Positions 13,875 to 14,202 of a stretch of DNA of 14,202 nt are shown in pieces. Location of the stretch: assembly GCA_041749275.1 (NCBI GenBank), contig JBGTBQ010000161.1, positions 1-14,202 of the forward strand, in the 5' to 3' direction. The DNA is from JBGTBQ01 sp041749275 (GTDB taxonomy: Bacteria; Acidobacteriota; Blastocatellia; Pyrinomonadales; Pyrinomonadaceae). Both the position numbers and the translations under genes were made by a program. Numbering within the stretch: the stretch's first letter is position 1; every line of letters begins with the position of its first letter. The notes beneath the pieces were generated by a model. That model had not been told where the DNA came from, made no database searches, and worked only from the letters and a program-made list of their open reading frames with translations.

Positions 13875-14202
13875 TCAGACCGCGCCTTGCGAGGCGCGCA
13901 CTACTTCGACGGAGCACTGCGCGCGCGCGGCCACCTCCGCCGAGACGCTGCCGTGCAGGAGGTGTTGGAAGCCGTGCAGGTCTCTCGTGCCGACGAAGAT
14001 GGAATCGGCCTCCCACGCTTCGGCCTCTCGGATGAGGACGTGCGCCGGGTCGCCCGTCCCGCCGGCCTCCGAGGTCATCAGCCCAGCGGCGCGCAATCTC
14101 TCCGTGGCGGAAGCGAGCGTGGCCGGCGTCGCCGCGTCGTCCGCATTGATTAAGCGCACCTCGCTTCCCGCCGGCCACGTGCGCGACGCGACCGCGTCCA
14201 CG
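13875..14202 (-). CDS. Universal stress protein (UspA-like), C-terminal part (5' end outside window)
   Basis: The frame is open to the right edge, so the first roughly 25-40 residues are missing; the GTG at 14201 is an internal Val, not the start. The visible 108 residues show DAVASRTWPAGSEVRLINA, a central helix-rich stretch, and the Usp end ADSIFVGTRDLHGFQHLLHGSVSAEVAARAQCSVEVVR. The ATP-binding Usp motif G-x2-G-x9-G-[ST] appears as G-T-R-D-x9-G-S, so the second Gly is Asp. Usp proteins are small cytosolic stress-response proteins of unclear mechanism. It lies 27 bases ahead of the P2A ATPase on the same strand and probably shares its transcript, suggesting that the pump is stress-related. 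Confidence 0.85.
   Translation of the reverse strand, partial: VDAVASRTWPAGSEVRLINADDAATPATLASATERLRAAGLMTSEAGGTGDPAHVLIREAEAWEADSIFVGTRDLHGFQHLLHGSVSAEVAARAQCSVEVVRASQGAV

Noticed and set aside
1..14202. CRISPR array, tRNA/rRNA genes, insertion sequence, prophage or defence island
   Set aside because: No regularly spaced direct repeats, no tRNA-like cloverleaf with T-loop sequence, no transposase or integrase, and no restriction, toxin or phage genes were found. The palindromes stand alone without an encoded mobility gene.

Overview
The window is GC-rich, densely coded bacterial chromosome, mostly with ordinary Shine-Dalgarno starts. Ten protein genes are visible, two of them cut by the window edges. 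The mix of proteins (secreted CGTase, YdeP-type molybdoenzyme, EfpL-like factor, short UspA proteins) and the long GC-rich palindromes between genes suggest an environmental, non-pathogenic lineage. My best guess is Acidobacteriota, class Blastocatellia, but no rRNA or marker gene here proves it. There are no tRNA or rRNA genes, CRISPR arrays, transposases or phage genes.

Left part (1-3167): the 3' end of an M20 metallopeptidase gene; a 308-base gap without a recognisable gene; then an MFS transporter and a NUDIX hydrolase 18 bases apart, probably co-transcribed. A strong hairpin (2647-2680) separates them from a converging hemerythrin-domain gene.

Middle (3168-7775): the hemerythrin gene and a large FdhF/YdeP-type molybdopterin oxidoreductase gene diverge from a 140-base region. 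Next come an elongation factor P paralogue with the EfpL (YeiP) loop and a secreted TPR-like helical protein, each preceded by a long palindrome.

Right part (7776-14202): a complete five-domain cyclodextrin glucanotransferase is followed, after 346 bases packed with two palindromic elements, by a secreted protein ending in a CBM48-type glycogen/starch-binding domain. The pair suggests extracellular alpha-glucan use. Converging on it with a 12-base gap is an operon of a UspA-like stress protein (cut by the window end) and a P2A-type (PacL/SERCA-like) cation ATPase.

No multi-gene defence or mobile system is visible. The most unusual features are five different long inverted repeats in the successive gaps between 5786 and 10445, the hybrid character of the EF-P paralogue, a shortened substrate-binding loop in the CGTase, and the small secreted CBM48 protein beside it.
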